64,000 nucleotides of DNA from Nitrospirota bacterium (GCA_040752355.1 JBFMHE010000005.1:119129-183128), one strand, 5' to 3'. Counted from the first letter of the stretch, positions 17,867 through 26,109 are shown. The notes: generated by a model not told the origin, from the letters alone. Program-made: numbers and translations.

Positions 17867-18201
17867 GTCCACCTCCTGATACTCTGTCCGGTATAGATTG
17901 GTTTCGGCGTGTAGCGCCCGTTTCTTGAGAACAGGGAGGGCTCTAGGTTCCGAGGAGAGCGCCATGCAGGGCAAGGCACTTTTCTTTTATTTAATTCTAA
18001 CAGATGGGCATGGGCATTACTACCATGAGGAGGGCCATGACAGCGGCAGACACCGGCTGATCGCCCCCGGAGCTTGGAAGCGGGGGGAGAAAATCTTCTG
18101 TTGATTTTTCGCGGACCTCTTGCGTTAAATAAAGGTGGTGTTCCCCTGCGGCTGTCGTGCCGGCCCCGGAGGGGGGCCGCAGGAGGACAAGAGGATTTAG
18201 C
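17867..18201. other. 335-base gap between divergent glgX and PAS genes
   Basis: No gene is supported here. The only structure seen is a GGCCCC/GGGGCC hairpin close to the ribosome-binding site of the PAS gene (about 18162-18178). An A/T-rich stretch near 17985-18000 could hold a promoter for glgX, but no good hexamer pair was found. Confidence 0.4.
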
Positions 18202-18798
18202 ATGGATGATATGCTGAAAGATAACGATTTTTTCAGGCGCCTCTTCGATATTATTCCCGCAATGGTCCTTATTGCCGATAGCGAGGGGCGTGTCAAGGCG
18301 ATCAATTCCGCGGCAAAGAACCTGCTCGGTATCACCGACGAACAGGCGTTGAACCAGAAGGGCGGTGATGTGTTCCACTGTATTCACCGCACCGATGACC
18401 CGAGAGGGTGCGGGTTCGGGCCGCACTGCGAGCGGTGCGTTGTCCGTATGACCGCTATGGAAGCGATGCGGGGTAATGCCGTGGGCCGGGCAAAAGGCAG
18501 GATCATCCTCGAGATCGACGATGCTGTCCGGACGCTCAATCTCCTCGTGAGCGCAGCTCCCCTCGATCTCGATGCGCAGCGCCTCGCCGTTGTGCTCATC
18601 GAAGACATCTCCGATATCATCGAGCTGCGCGGGCTCCTGCCGATCTGCGCCTCCTGCAAGAAGATCCGCGATGACGCGGGCTACTGGACGATCGTCGAGG
18701 AGTATGTGAGGAAGCGTTCCGAGGCGGAGTTCACCCACGGCCTGTGCCCCGAATGCCTGGAAGTAATGATGGAGAAGCAGCAGCACGACCGAAAGTAA
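18202..18798 (+). CDS. PAS-domain protein with C-terminal Cys-rich motif
   Basis: A PAS domain covers about residues 8-130 (FFRRLFDIIPAMVLIADSEG, AAKNLLGITDEQALNQ). It has an unusual Cys/His-containing insert (DVFHCIHRTDDPRGCGFGPHCERC) that could bind a metal or haem. The C-terminal 50 residues match a short module often found at the end of PAS signalling proteins: LLPICASCKKIRDDAGYW, then a conserved E-Y-x-R-x-x-S-E-A-E-F-x-H-G and LCPECLEVM, with two CxxC pairs. No output domain is present, so it may work by protein contact. The chosen ATG lies after AGGAGGACAAGAGGA. Signal unknown. Confidence 0.75.
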   Translation: MDDMLKDNDFFRRLFDIIPAMVLIADSEGRVKAINSAAKNLLGITDEQALNQKGGDVFHCIHRTDDPRGCGFGPHCERCVVRMTAMEAMRGNAVGRAKGRIILEIDDAVRTLNLLVSAAPLDLDAQRLAVVLIEDISDIIELRGLLPICASCKKIRDDAGYWTIVEEYVRKRSEAEFTHGLCPECLEVMMEKQQHDRK

Positions 18799-18862
18799 AC
18801 GCTCCCCTCTGCAACAGGCGAATGGAAGGACCCTCTGACGCTGTCCTGCATCCCCCTGGTCC

Positions 18863-18888
18863 GGCCCCGGTGCCGAGAGACCGGGGCC
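18863..18888 (+). terminator. GC-rich hairpin after the PAS gene
   Basis: GGCCCCGGT pairs with ACCGGGGCC around a GCCGAGAG loop, 65 bases after the stop. No T-run follows, so it is a weak terminator candidate. Confidence 0.35.
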
Positions 18889-19012
18889 CTTCACCCGAAC
18901 AACCCTGCTGAGTTGACAGTTTCCCCGATGTCTGCTAGCTTCTTTTTAGGAGCGGTATGCGCGCCGAGAGCGCCGGTCATCACCTGCGGGGGGCTGCAAA
19001 GGAGGGGAGGCA

Positions 19013-19471
19013 ATGGCAAGAAAGGGAGAAGTGGTCGCGGGAATGCTCTGCGTGGTAACCGTGCTGCTCATGTCCTCTCTTCTGCATGCGCAGGTCGAGG
19101 TCGAGAAGAGGGTGACGCTGCTGCCGATGCCCGGCGCTGCCACAGCTGCGGGGCAGGTGTTCATTATGGACGAGCCGGACGGGACCCGGGGGCCGGGACA
19201 GAGGCGGCTCAAAGTCACTGCCGAGGGGCTCGAGCCGGGAGCAGTCTATTCCGTGTGGTTTCTCAACGAGCAGCCGGAGATCGATATGGTCCGTATTGGA
19301 GACCCCGGCTCTTCGTTTGTTGCCGGTCCCGGGGGGGCCGGCGTCTTCACCGCTTTTGTTCCCGATTTTGCGCCGGGCCGCTGGAGAATGATCCAGGTAG
19401 CGCGCCATCCCGATGGAAACCCGCGGAACATAGCGAACATGGAGGTGGCCCTCAAGGCGTATATCGAGTAG
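19013..19471 (+). CDS. small exported protein of unknown function
   Basis: A 152-residue protein with a signal peptide (about 1-26, ending HAQ). The mature domain looks all-beta. The central part (RLKVTAEGLEPGAVYSVWFLNEQPE, then GVFTAFVPDFAPGRW) resembles short beta-sandwich domains of anti-sigma-factor-like or CHRD-type proteins, but I cannot name a family with confidence. It has a strong ribosome-binding site (AAAGGAGGGGAGGC). It is probably periplasmic. The gene is convergent with the next one. Confidence 0.65.
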   Translation: MARKGEVVAGMLCVVTVLLMSSLLHAQVEVEKRVTLLPMPGAATAAGQVFIMDEPDGTRGPGQRRLKVTAEGLEPGAVYSVWFLNEQPEIDMVRIGDPGSSFVAGPGGAGVFTAFVPDFAPGRWRMIQVARHPDGNPRNIANMEVALKAYIE

Positions 19472-19521
19472 CCGGCGCCCGTCACCTCTCCCTGCCGGAC
19501 CAGCCCCTTCGGGCTTGCTGC

Positions 19522-20178
19522 TCAGTGCGTGTGCCTGCGGCTCTTTTCGCAGAACTGCATGTTGAGGTCGATCATCTGCTGCTGGATCTTCGCATAGTCG
19601 ATGCCGTAGTCCTGCCGGAGCGCTGCAGCGATCTCCGCATAGCGCCCGAAGACCTCGCCCACCGAGGTGCAGCTGTAGTTATGGACAAAGTCCCTGCAGA
19701 GCAGATGCGCCTCGTCGGTATGCACATGGGGGGTATTCTCGAGGGCGCTGTCGATGAGCGCGCTGATCTCTTTCTTCAGGGCCTCGGTCTCTTCTCCCTG
19801 CACCCGCCGCTGGAAGAGCTCGCCTGCCGGGAGATGCTCGATATCGAGGCACCTGGTGAAGTCCCTGCAGTTGAGACAGTTGAAACGCAACTCGTCCTTC
19901 AGTGTCTCTACGAGGAAGGTCTCGAGAACCCGGGTGAAGGCTCCGCCCGCATCGGGCCCGGTCATCTCGAGCAACTTCGAAACAAACCCCTCGCTGTTTT
20001 CGACAACCGCCCGGGGCGTCTCTCTCACCCGCTTCGCGTTTTCCGCTCCGATAATGCTGCCGGCGAGGATACCATAGTAGCGGAGCTCCTCGGGGAAGAG
20101 CGCGAATTTTTTTTTGAGCTCACGGGTATTGAGCTCGTACATTACCGCGAGCTGCGCGAAGGTCTTCTTGTCGGACAT
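19522..20178 (-). CDS. hypothetical cytoplasmic protein with CxxCxxxxxC motif
   Basis: A 218-residue soluble, mostly helical protein. The middle holds a cysteine cluster FNCLNCRDFTRCLD (near residues 99-112), and single Cys residues appear later (HLLCRDFVHNYSC). This could hold a metal centre or disulphide. No signal peptide or membrane segment is visible. I do not recognise the family. It is convergent with the exported protein at 19013 and lies in its own transcription unit. Coding is supported by length, codon use and a ribosome-binding site (AGGAAGAGAGGACC) upstream of ATG. Confidence 0.65.
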   Translation of the reverse strand: MSDKKTFAQLAVMYELNTRELKKKFALFPEELRYYGILAGSIIGAENAKRVRETPRAVVENSEGFVSKLLEMTGPDAGGAFTRVLETFLVETLKDELRFNCLNCRDFTRCLDIEHLPAGELFQRRVQGEETEALKKEISALIDSALENTPHVHTDEAHLLCRDFVHNYSCTSVGEVFGRYAEIAAALRQDYGIDYAKIQQQMIDLNMQFCEKSRRHTH

Positions 20179-20368
20179 GCTGCAGGTCCTCTCTTCCTGA
20201 ATAGTCGCTTGCTGCCGTACCGATAGGTATAATTATACCTTGCCGGGATAAGAAGCGATAAGAAAATTTAATAGCAGGAGAGCCCCCTTCCTGTTCCTAA
20301 GAACGCACCGCGGCAGGTATAATAGACGTAAGACATGCCGAAAATGTTCCTGCTGAAAGGAGTGGCCC

Positions 20369-20884
20369 TTGGCAACCGTTGAACGCGCAATAGAGATCGC
20401 CCGCTTTCACCACAGGGACCAGAAGGACAAGGCCGGCAACGACTATATCGCGCATCCCCTCTACGTGATGGAGCGTTTTGCTCTCGATGATGTCGTCTGC
20501 AGGATCGTCGGCGTGCTCCATGATGTTCCCGAAGATACCGAGATGACGGTCGACGACCTCCGGAGGGAAGGCTTTTCGGAGGAGATCATCGAGGCCCTCG
20601 ATGCGATCACCATACGCCCCTGCGAAACCCTCGACGACTACATCCAGCGCGTCAAGAAAAACGCCATCGCCACGAGGGTCAAGATAGAAGATGTCCGCCA
20701 CAACCTGATCCGGAGCATCGAGGCAGCGCGTGATGCCAGCCAGGACAAAGAGCAGCGGGAGATGTACGGAAGGATGGCGAAGCGGTATATCAAGACCTTC
20801 AAGTTCCTCCTCGAGCCCTTCGATGAGCGTTCGTCGTACGGGCAGGAAGCCCTCGACGCCGAGAGGGTCTGCCAGACGCTGTAG
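20369..20884 (+). CDS. HD-domain phosphohydrolase of the RelA/SpoT (MESH1-like) type
   Basis: A 171-residue stand-alone HD domain. The metal and substrate motifs are visible: ARFHHRDQKDKAGNDYIAHP, VCRIVGVLHDVPED (the HD pair) and VKIEDVRHN, equivalent to the usual KxADRxHN. Small proteins of this type hydrolyse (p)ppGpp or other nucleotide diphosphates. There is no synthetase domain. Translation starts at TTG 20369 after an AAAGGAG site 7 bases away; no in-frame ATG fits better. The fold is certain; the natural substrate is inference. Confidence 0.8.
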   Translation: MATVERAIEIARFHHRDQKDKAGNDYIAHPLYVMERFALDDVVCRIVGVLHDVPEDTEMTVDDLRREGFSEEIIEALDAITIRPCETLDDYIQRVKKNAIATRVKIEDVRHNLIRSIEAARDASQDKEQREMYGRMAKRYIKTFKFLLEPFDERSSYGQEALDAERVCQTL

Positions 20885-20913
20885 CTGCGCGCAGCAGCGA
20901 TTGTCCCCCGGTC

Positions 20914-21453
20914 TTACAGCTCGATAATGAAACTGTCCCTGCGGTGAAAGTCCGGCTGAGGGCCGGGATGCGTCAGCGCCCAGTATGTCGTCGAACCCTC
21001 CGCTGTTTTGATGACGGCGCTGACAGCGACTTCCAGGGCCTGATCGCCCGGTATGATGCTGCCCATATCGAGCTCCAGGGAGAGCCTGAGGCTGTCCGGT
21101 TCGATATCGATGCTGAACGGCAGCGACGTGAAGGCAGGCTCTTCCCGCATGCCCTGCCGGTACGCGGTGAAGCGGTAGACATTCCAGTGGCCGGACGGCG
21201 AGAGGTTGAATTCCCAGTAGCCCCCGGAATTTTTTGCAGCGAGAAAGAATTCGAGGCAGGTCTCTTCCCACAGCCGGTCCTTGCGCCCAGGCACGCCCCC
21301 GGGCTCGGGAACAGCGATTGCCGAGAGCGGACCGGTGATCGCGCAGCTCACGGAGAGCGTATGCGGACGCCGTGCGACGGCGCCGGTGATGGCGATATCC
21401 GGACAGCGCCCGTCCGCCGGGAACGGCTTCAGCGCGAAGCTTCTGCTGCTCAT
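20914..21453 (-). CDS. DOMON-like domain protein
   Basis: The sequence has the pattern of the DOMON-like type 1 family: LWEETCLEFFLAAKNSGGYW, then EFNLSPSGHWNVYRFTAYR, and the end YWALTHPGPQPDFHRRDSF. No signal peptide is seen. DOMON-like folds bind haem or sugars in other settings, but this bacterial subfamily has no proven role. The start overlaps the last four bases of the upstream kinase-like gene (ATG-A overlap), so the two are translationally coupled. That pairing suggests a joint role with the sugar-kinase-like protein. Confidence 0.75.
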   Translation of the reverse strand: MSSRSFALKPFPADGRCPDIAITGAVARRPHTLSVSCAITGPLSAIAVPEPGGVPGRKDRLWEETCLEFFLAAKNSGGYWEFNLSPSGHWNVYRFTAYRQGMREEPAFTSLPFSIDIEPDSLRLSLELDMGSIIPGDQALEVAVSAVIKTAEGSTTYWALTHPGPQPDFHRRDSFIIEL

Positions 21454-22547
21454 CGGATGCCCTCGATAAGGGACCGGATTGTTTTTTCCTGGGCCTCGAT
21501 GCTCTCCGCGAGCCTGAACTGGACGAGGGCCCTGGTGAGGTTGTGCTCCGGGCTCTTCACCCTGAAGTAGATATTGCCTTCAAGATAATCGGTAAAGAAC
21601 CTTAGCCCGAGCTCGAACGCTATCAGGCGGATTGCATCGTAAAGATAAACGAAATCATGTGCGGTGAGGAACGTCCTCGCCTCCGAAAGATACCCCTTCA
21701 GCATCGCCCGGCAGAGGTTGATATCAAAGGAAGTCCTCTCCCACTCCTGAACCTCCTCTCCGAGCGGGTTACAGCCCGAGCGGAGAGCGTCTCCGATATC
21801 GTAGTGGACCAGTCCGGGTTTGATGGTGTCCAGGTCGACCATGCTGACAGCCTGTCCCGTAGTCCTGTCCATCAGTATGTTGTTGATCTTCGGGTCGCCG
21901 TGGACAGGCCGGAGCAGAAGCGCGCCCTGCGCCTTCGCTTGCTCGAGCACATGCGCCCAGGCGCTCCGCTCGCCCACGAACCGCAGGCAATACTTCGCCT
22001 CGACCGAGTCCGGTGGAGCGTGCTTCGCCAGGACAGCATCATAGTGCCGCAGGTACTGTGGGGTGATATGGAATCCCTCGAGCGTATCGGCGAGGCTTCC
22101 GGGAGGCAGATCGCTCAGGAGGGTATGGAAAAGGCCGAGCGCGTAACCGGCCTCCTCTGCATGAGCACTGTCCCTGACCGTATCGAAGGACTCCGCGTTC
22201 TCGATGAAGCTGAGCGCGCGCCAGAACGAGCCCCCGGCATCGACCCAGTGGTCACGGCCGTCGTTAGTCAGCAGGACAGACGGGACCTCCCAGCGGCGGC
22301 CCTTCGAGAACGGGGTGCGCTCGAGACGCGTGCGGATATGCCCGGTGGCGACGAGCATATTCCGCATGACGAGCTCGGGCCGGCGAAACACCTGAGTATT
22401 GATACGCTGGAGGACAACGTGTTTTCTCTCGGCGCCGTCCAGGGTAACGAGGAAGGTGCGGTTGATGTTCCCGCTCCCGAATTCCCGTACGTCGACAACC
22501 GTGCCCTTTGGCGTGAACTGCTCTGCAACGATAAACAGGCTCTTCAC
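21450..22547 (-). CDS. APH/ChoK-family kinase, N-acetylhexosamine 1-kinase-like
   Basis: A 365-residue soluble kinase of the aminoglycoside phosphotransferase fold. The catalytic loop is VHGDPKINNILMD and the metal site is MVDLDT. An N-terminal GSGNINRTFLV glycine-rich loop precedes a lysine-poor ATP site. Length and the pattern resemble NahK-type sugar 1-kinases more than antibiotic kinases. The stop overlaps the DOMON-like gene. Substrate unproven; an amino sugar is a reasonable guess given the cell-wall sugar genes in the window. Confidence 0.75.
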   Translation of the reverse strand: MKSLFIVAEQFTPKGTVVDVREFGSGNINRTFLVTLDGAERKHVVLQRINTQVFRRPELVMRNMLVATGHIRTRLERTPFSKGRRWEVPSVLLTNDGRDHWVDAGGSFWRALSFIENAESFDTVRDSAHAEEAGYALGLFHTLLSDLPPGSLADTLEGFHITPQYLRHYDAVLAKHAPPDSVEAKYCLRFVGERSAWAHVLEQAKAQGALLLRPVHGDPKINNILMDRTTGQAVSMVDLDTIKPGLVHYDIGDALRSGCNPLGEEVQEWERTSFDINLCRAMLKGYLSEARTFLTAHDFVYLYDAIRLIAFELGLRFFTDYLEGNIYFRVKSPEHNLTRALVQFRLAESIEAQEKTIRSLIEGIR

Positions 22548-22627
22548 TGGTATCTCTTATCCCGGATTTGCTGCTTGCAGATATTCTAGTGAAGACCGCG
22601 TACCGGGGTCAATCAGGAAGACACAGA

Positions 22628-23401
22628 TTAAAACACAAACGAGAGCCCGGCATTCACAAAGATGCGTGATCGGTCGCGGGGGCCGCTGAATTCGGAGCCG
22701 ACCCCGGCGTCGAGCACCACCCGCTCCGTGAGCTGATGCCGGACGCCTGCTTCGCCGCCTATTGTCTCCTGTTCTCCGTGATGGACCGACTGCTCGATAA
22801 AGATATCCGCCAGAACGGTCGTCCGGGTATGGAGCGGCGCCCCGATCGGGTAGCTCGGGCCGAGGACGAACCGGTAACGGCCGGCGCGCTCTCCCTCCTC
22901 CCTCCCGCTGATGAAGGCATAGGAGGCGTTGAGATGCATGCTGAGCCGGTTGAACGATCGGGTGACCAGCCCCGTCACCTCGAAGTCGACGCCGGACGAA
23001 TCGACGCCGGTCGGCAGGGTGACCGAGCCCTTGATGCCGAGGGCGGGCAGCGTCAGGGTCTCCTGGTTGAAGTTGTAGAGCGCTGCAACGCTCAGGTCGC
23101 CCGACTTTGCGGGGTCATCCACATCATGAGGGTCGGTGAAGAACGTTGTTCCGGCCTCGATATGAAAATTCGGCAGGGCTCCATAAATAAGCGTTACGGG
23201 GAAAAATGCCTGGTCTTCAGCATGGCGCTTCGAGGAGAACCCTGCGCCCGCCTCGATAGCCCGTTCGCCCTGGGATACGGAGTAGGCATCCTGCAGGTGC
23301 AGGGGACGGCCCTCGTCGAGATTCTTGTGGTCGATGGCTGCAGCGGCGGACGCGCAGCATACCATCCCTAATGCAGTAAGAGCGGTAAAGAGCCGATTCA
23401 T
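22628..23401 (-). CDS. outer-membrane beta-barrel protein (MetA/phenol-pathway-like family)
   Basis: The protein has a signal peptide (1-22) and then a series of alternating amphipathic strands ending in NAGLSFVF, with a terminal Phe, as in outer-membrane barrels. Internal strands such as GIKGSVTLPTGVD and GVRHQLTERVVLDAGVG match the family called putative MetA-pathway-of-phenol-degradation transporters. At 257 residues it is of usual length. It lies 15 bases after the gene at 23417 and is probably co-transcribed. The transported solute is unknown. Confidence 0.75.
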   Translation of the reverse strand: MNRLFTALTALGMVCCASAAAAIDHKNLDEGRPLHLQDAYSVSQGERAIEAGAGFSSKRHAEDQAFFPVTLIYGALPNFHIEAGTTFFTDPHDVDDPAKSGDLSVAALYNFNQETLTLPALGIKGSVTLPTGVDSSGVDFEVTGLVTRSFNRLSMHLNASYAFISGREEGERAGRYRFVLGPSYPIGAPLHTRTTVLADIFIEQSVHHGEQETIGGEAGVRHQLTERVVLDAGVGSEFSGPRDRSRIFVNAGLSFVF

Positions 23402-23416
23402 CGCTGCTTCCTCCTC

Positions 23417-24490
23417 TCAATGATTTCCGTGTGCGCCGTGCGGCAGGTGTCCTTCGTGGGGACTGCTCTTGTCCCGAGGCCCGGTCTCGATGCCCAGCAC
23501 CTCCTGCACCGACGGAGGGCGGGGGCCCATCATCCCGCCTCCGTGCATCGCTCCCACAGGCGCATGATAGTCGCGGTACCGGTCGTCCGGCGCATGGTTC
23601 CGGTGGAGATAGACCTCGAGTATCTTCATGATCTGGTCTCTCTTCGCCCGGTACGTGGGATAGAGATCGGGCCTGCTCAGGACATCGTCGACATTGTCGT
23701 GCAGCATGTGCAGGTTGTCGAAGATAGCGGCAGCCTCGGGAAACCTCCTGCTGAACTCAGGAGACGCTTCCCTCATCATCGGCATCATCTGCCATTCGAC
23801 CGGAGGCTTCCGGAGGTAGCCGTGGTAATGGGCGATGACGCGGGGCATCAGGCTGCGCTGCTTATCGCTATCGCCCATGAGCTGCACATCGTACGCGGCA
23901 GCCTGCAGCCAGTGGTACGCCCAGATCTGCGTATTGAACTCGGGAAATTTCCTGCTGAAGGACTTGGACTCGGGCCAGCTCCAGAGCTTCCCGTGGTGGT
24001 CGAGCGGATGCGTGGTAATGGCCTCGGGCTTTTCGAGATAGTCCTCCAGGATTTTGCGGTACGCCGCCTCCTTATCCGCTACCGTGTCGGTCGCAAAGAG
24101 GTCGTAGAGGCTGCGGTGGAGCTCATGCGCCCAGTTGAACGCCCTCTGCACCTCCCATACCATGCGCGTGAAGGTCGGGGCGACCTGCTCCTCGTCCGGG
24201 GGCACCGGAGGCGAGCTGAAGATGAAGTCGAGCACTTCGAGCCGCGCTTTCTCGACCTTCTGCGGGTCCTGTGTGCGCAGCAGGGTCTCGGCCAGGTGCG
24301 CATGGCCGAAATCGATGCCGTTGAACTCTCGATAGAGCTGGGGCAATTCACGCTGGAGCGCCCATGTCCACGGGCCGCCCGGGGCCCAGCGGTGGTCTCG
24401 CGTCGTCCACTGCGCGTCTGCCGAAACAACGCCCGTCAGCATGACAAGGACTATGGCGAGCAGCAAAAGGCAGGATTTATTGCTTCGCAT
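23417..24490 (-). CDS. exported protein of unknown function, His-rich C-terminus
   Basis: A 357-residue protein with a signal peptide (MRSNKSCLLLLAIVLVMLTG, cleavage after SADA). The mature part is helical and rich in Trp, His and Tyr, with no motif I recognise. The last 40 residues are rich in Gly, Met, Pro and His, which could bind metal. ATG 24490 follows AGGAGATGGT; a longer in-frame start at 24520 would place charged residues before the signal. It is followed by the beta-barrel gene, so an envelope role is likely. Confidence 0.7.
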   Translation of the reverse strand: MRSNKSCLLLLAIVLVMLTGVVSADAQWTTRDHRWAPGGPWTWALQRELPQLYREFNGIDFGHAHLAETLLRTQDPQKVEKARLEVLDFIFSSPPVPPDEEQVAPTFTRMVWEVQRAFNWAHELHRSLYDLFATDTVADKEAAYRKILEDYLEKPEAITTHPLDHHGKLWSWPESKSFSRKFPEFNTQIWAYHWLQAAAYDVQLMGDSDKQRSLMPRVIAHYHGYLRKPPVEWQMMPMMREASPEFSRRFPEAAAIFDNLHMLHDNVDDVLSRPDLYPTYRAKRDQIMKILEVYLHRNHAPDDRYRDYHAPVGAMHGGGMMGPRPPSVQEVLGIETGPRDKSSPHEGHLPHGAHGNH

Positions 24491-24640
24491 ACCATCTCCT
24501 TTTTTATTGATTGCGTTCATCGATAGGGGGACACTTCTTCTGACAGGCGAACCGGCGGCGAAGTGTTCCGCAAAGATTCCTTAGAGCAATTCTACAAAGA
24601 AATAGAGGGCTGCGCAATGGCAGGAGCTCCCGGGAGGAGC

Positions 24641-24697
24641 GAGTTCTCAGGGACGTTGGAGTTCTCAGGGACGTTGATTGAGTTCTCAGGGACGTTG
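24641..24697. repeat. three direct copies of an 18-bp repeat
   Basis: GAGTTCTCAGGGACGTTG occurs at 24641-24658, 24659-24676 and 24680-24697; the third is separated by ATT. The third copy runs into the left inverted repeat of the adjacent mini-element, so these repeats are probably recognition or remnant sequences of the IS200-type transposase. Confidence 0.85.
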
Positions 24698-25013
24698 ATG
24701 AATTAGTTGACCTGATTGATGGATTGCGGGATAATATTGCATGCCACGACAAGCGAGACTCGACTATCCCGGCACACTGCACCACGTAATATGCAGGGGA
24801 ATAGAAAAGAAAGCTATAGTCTCTGACGACAGAGACAGAGACTATTTCATTGAGCGTTTTGGGAATCTTGCGGCAAAGACAGATACGGCGGTTTATGCCT
24901 GCGAAAGATACGGCATCCCCATGGCGCTGGTGGCACGTGAAACAGGGGTCACCACTTCGGCTATTTCAAAACTCATGATCCGATGAATAGCTCAACTAAT
25001 TCATCAACGTCCC
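24689..25013. mobile_element. non-autonomous IS200/RAYT-derived mini-element with perfect 22-bp inverted ends
   Basis: A perfect 22-bp inverted repeat bounds the unit. The left arm is 24689-24710 (begins GGGACGTTGATG) and the right arm is 24992-25013. Between them lies a gene made of only the two ends of a REP-associated tyrosine transposase. The 325-bp size and the deleted transposase point to a mini-element. It sits at the 3' end of a lipoprotein gene and supplies that gene's new stop codon. Confidence 0.75.
24741..24986 (+). pseudogene. internally deleted REP-associated tyrosine transposase
   Basis: The first 50 residues match the start of IS200-like Y1 (RAYT) transposases: MPRQARLDYPGTLHHVICRG, then IEKKAIVSDDRDRDYFIERFG. 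The last 30 residues (RYGIPMALVARETGVTTSAI, then SKLMIR) match the helix-turn-helix found at the C-terminus of the same proteins. Intact relatives are roughly 250-320 residues. The part with the HUH metal site and the catalytic Tyr is gone, with the frame kept. It cannot catalyse transposition. It is enclosed by the 22-bp inverted repeat. Confidence 0.85.
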
Positions 25014-25194
25014 CACAGCTCCCGATCACCTCAGCCATCCCCCAGCGAAGAACCGTTTTTGAGATCTTCCACGCCTGGTCGCTGCTCACGGAATAGGTTT
25101 TTCGGGTTCCCAGCTCCTTAGAGCTGATTATTTCATTCATGGACGTCGCGCAGCCGGAGAGGAAGACGAGACAGAGACAGATGCCGATGAGTTT
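24973..25194 (-). pseudogene. lipoprotein gene truncated by the mini-element
   Basis: GTG 25194 opens a lipoprotein signal (VKLIGICLCLVFLSGC, lipobox LSGC). About 45 residues of mature protein follow (SYSVSSDQAWKIS-type, TYSVSSDQAWKISKTVLRWG). The last dozen residues (GDVDELVELFIGS) are encoded by the right end of the mini-element, so the original C-terminus was lost on insertion. No continuation of the gene was found on the far side of the element. A short lipoprotein may still be made. Confidence 0.6.
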
Positions 25195-25262
25195 CACTAT
25201 AGCCCCCCTGATGTAGTCACTCGTAGTCACAGGCACGTTTATTAAGAAATCGGACACCCATT

Positions 25263-25291
25263 AAAAAACCATAAATCAGAGCGATTTATGG
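25263..25291 (-). terminator. terminator of the tRNA-Arg gene
   Basis: On the minus strand CCATAAATC pairs perfectly with GATTTATGG around a five-base loop and is followed by six T residues. The stem begins at the encoded CCA end of the tRNA. Confidence 0.85.
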
Positions 25292-25365
25292 TGCCCCCTG
25301 CAAGATTCGAACTTGCGGCCCCAGGTTTAGGAAACCTGTGCTCTATCCGACTGAGCTAAGGGGGC
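25289..25365 (-). tRNA. tRNA-Arg (CCT anticodon)
   Basis: The minus strand folds as a full cloverleaf: acceptor GCCCCCT/AGGGGGC, D arm TAGCTCAGTCGGATAGAGC, anticodon stem CAGGT/ACCTG with loop TTCCTAA (anticodon CCT), T arm GCAAG-TTCGAAT-CTTGC, discriminator A and an encoded CCA. A likely extended -10 (TGCTAAGAT on the minus strand, 25387-25395) lies just upstream. Confidence 0.95.
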
Positions 25366-25428
25366 TCCGGCCGTACCAGAATTACTATCTTAGCATAAAA
25401 GGGCGGGAAACCGTAAGGGGTTACGCTG

Positions 25429-25905
25429 CTACCGATCGATCCCTTTTTTGCCGCGCTCCATAGCCGTAAAGGCTTTATCCACCGCATCCCCGGGGTCCTT
25501 CGCCTTGAGAACGCCCTCGATCTCCCAGGTGCCGAGACCGACGACGGGCTTGCCCGTCTTGAGGCCGAAGGCGATTTCGGAGAGGGTGCCGTATTCGCCG
25601 CCTACGGCGATGACCGCATCGGCCGAGCGGACGATGAGCACGTTTCTGCCCTCGCCGAAGCCGGTGGCGACAGGCACATCGATATACGGGTTGGCATCTG
25701 CCTTATCGAGCCAGGGCAGGATGCCGACCGTGATGCCGCCCGCTTCCTTCGCTCCTTTTGCAGCAGCCTGCATCACGCCCGAGAGCCCTCCGCAGACGAG
25801 CGTTGCTCCCCGCCGGGCGATCAGCCTCCCCACCTCCTCGGCAATCGTGAGCATAGCATCATCGGCATTGCCGGCGCCTACGACAGCGATCATCCTCTTA
25901 GGCAT
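25429..25905 (-). CDS. LOG/SLOG-family nucleotide-binding protein (TIGR00725 type)
   Basis: A 158-residue Rossmann-like protein with GAGNADD near the start, ARRGATLVCGGLSGVMQAAA, and the signature GGEYGTLSEIAFGLKTGKPV. This places it in the LOG-like group (TIGR00725, often annotated as possible lysine decarboxylase). Some relatives split cytokinin-type nucleotides, and other SLOG proteins bind nucleotides as sensors. It is a single gene beside the tRNA-Arg. Fold firm, function open. Confidence 0.8.
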   Translation of the reverse strand: MPKRMIAVVGAGNADDAMLTIAEEVGRLIARRGATLVCGGLSGVMQAAAKGAKEAGGITVGILPWLDKADANPYIDVPVATGFGEGRNVLIVRSADAVIAVGGEYGTLSEIAFGLKTGKPVVGLGTWEIEGVLKAKDPGDAVDKAFTAMERGKKGIDR

Positions 25906-26028
25906 ACCGTACTATAACAAAATTCGAAATCCCGAGTCCGAAGAACACTGGGGGAGGGGGGATGGTATGCGAGCGGCTTTTTTCGTCGTCCGCCGAGCAC
26001 AGGGATGTGCGAGGCAGACGAAAACCCC

Positions 26029-26109
26029 GGAGGTCGCATCGACCGGGAATCGGGGTGGCAGTTGAGCGGGCATACTGTGCCTCATCTGACTCCCCCTCCT
26101 CATTCCGTT
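26029..26109 (-). repeat. partial copy of the structured repeat found at 56492
   Basis: Three blocks are shared in the same order with the element at 56492-56731, on the opposite strand: a 22-base block (26088-26109, begins AACGGAATGAGGAGG on the minus strand), CGCTCAACTGCCACCCC (26052-26068) and CGGTCGATGCGACCTCC (26029-26045). The spacer that holds a hairpin in the other copy is missing here. No protein is encoded. Confidence 0.75.

Noticed and set aside
15806..17896. Long open frame on the plus strand opposite the glgX gene (about 700 codons)
   Set aside because: It is a mirror of a well-supported GH13 gene in GC-rich DNA; the product has no domain and is biased to Arg, Gly and Val.
17997..18126. 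Search for a cyclic di-GMP or other riboswitch upstream of the PAS gene
   Set aside because: Only a simple GC hairpin was seen; the conserved core of known riboswitch classes is not visible.
24641..24697. Three 18-bp direct repeats considered as a CRISPR array
   Set aside because: Copies are adjacent or 3 bases apart, with no spacers and no cas genes; they belong to the IS200-type element.
24504..24785. Minus-strand frame with STSLRTQ-type repeats
   Set aside because: The repeats come from translating the 18-bp DNA repeats; no start site or homology supports a gene.
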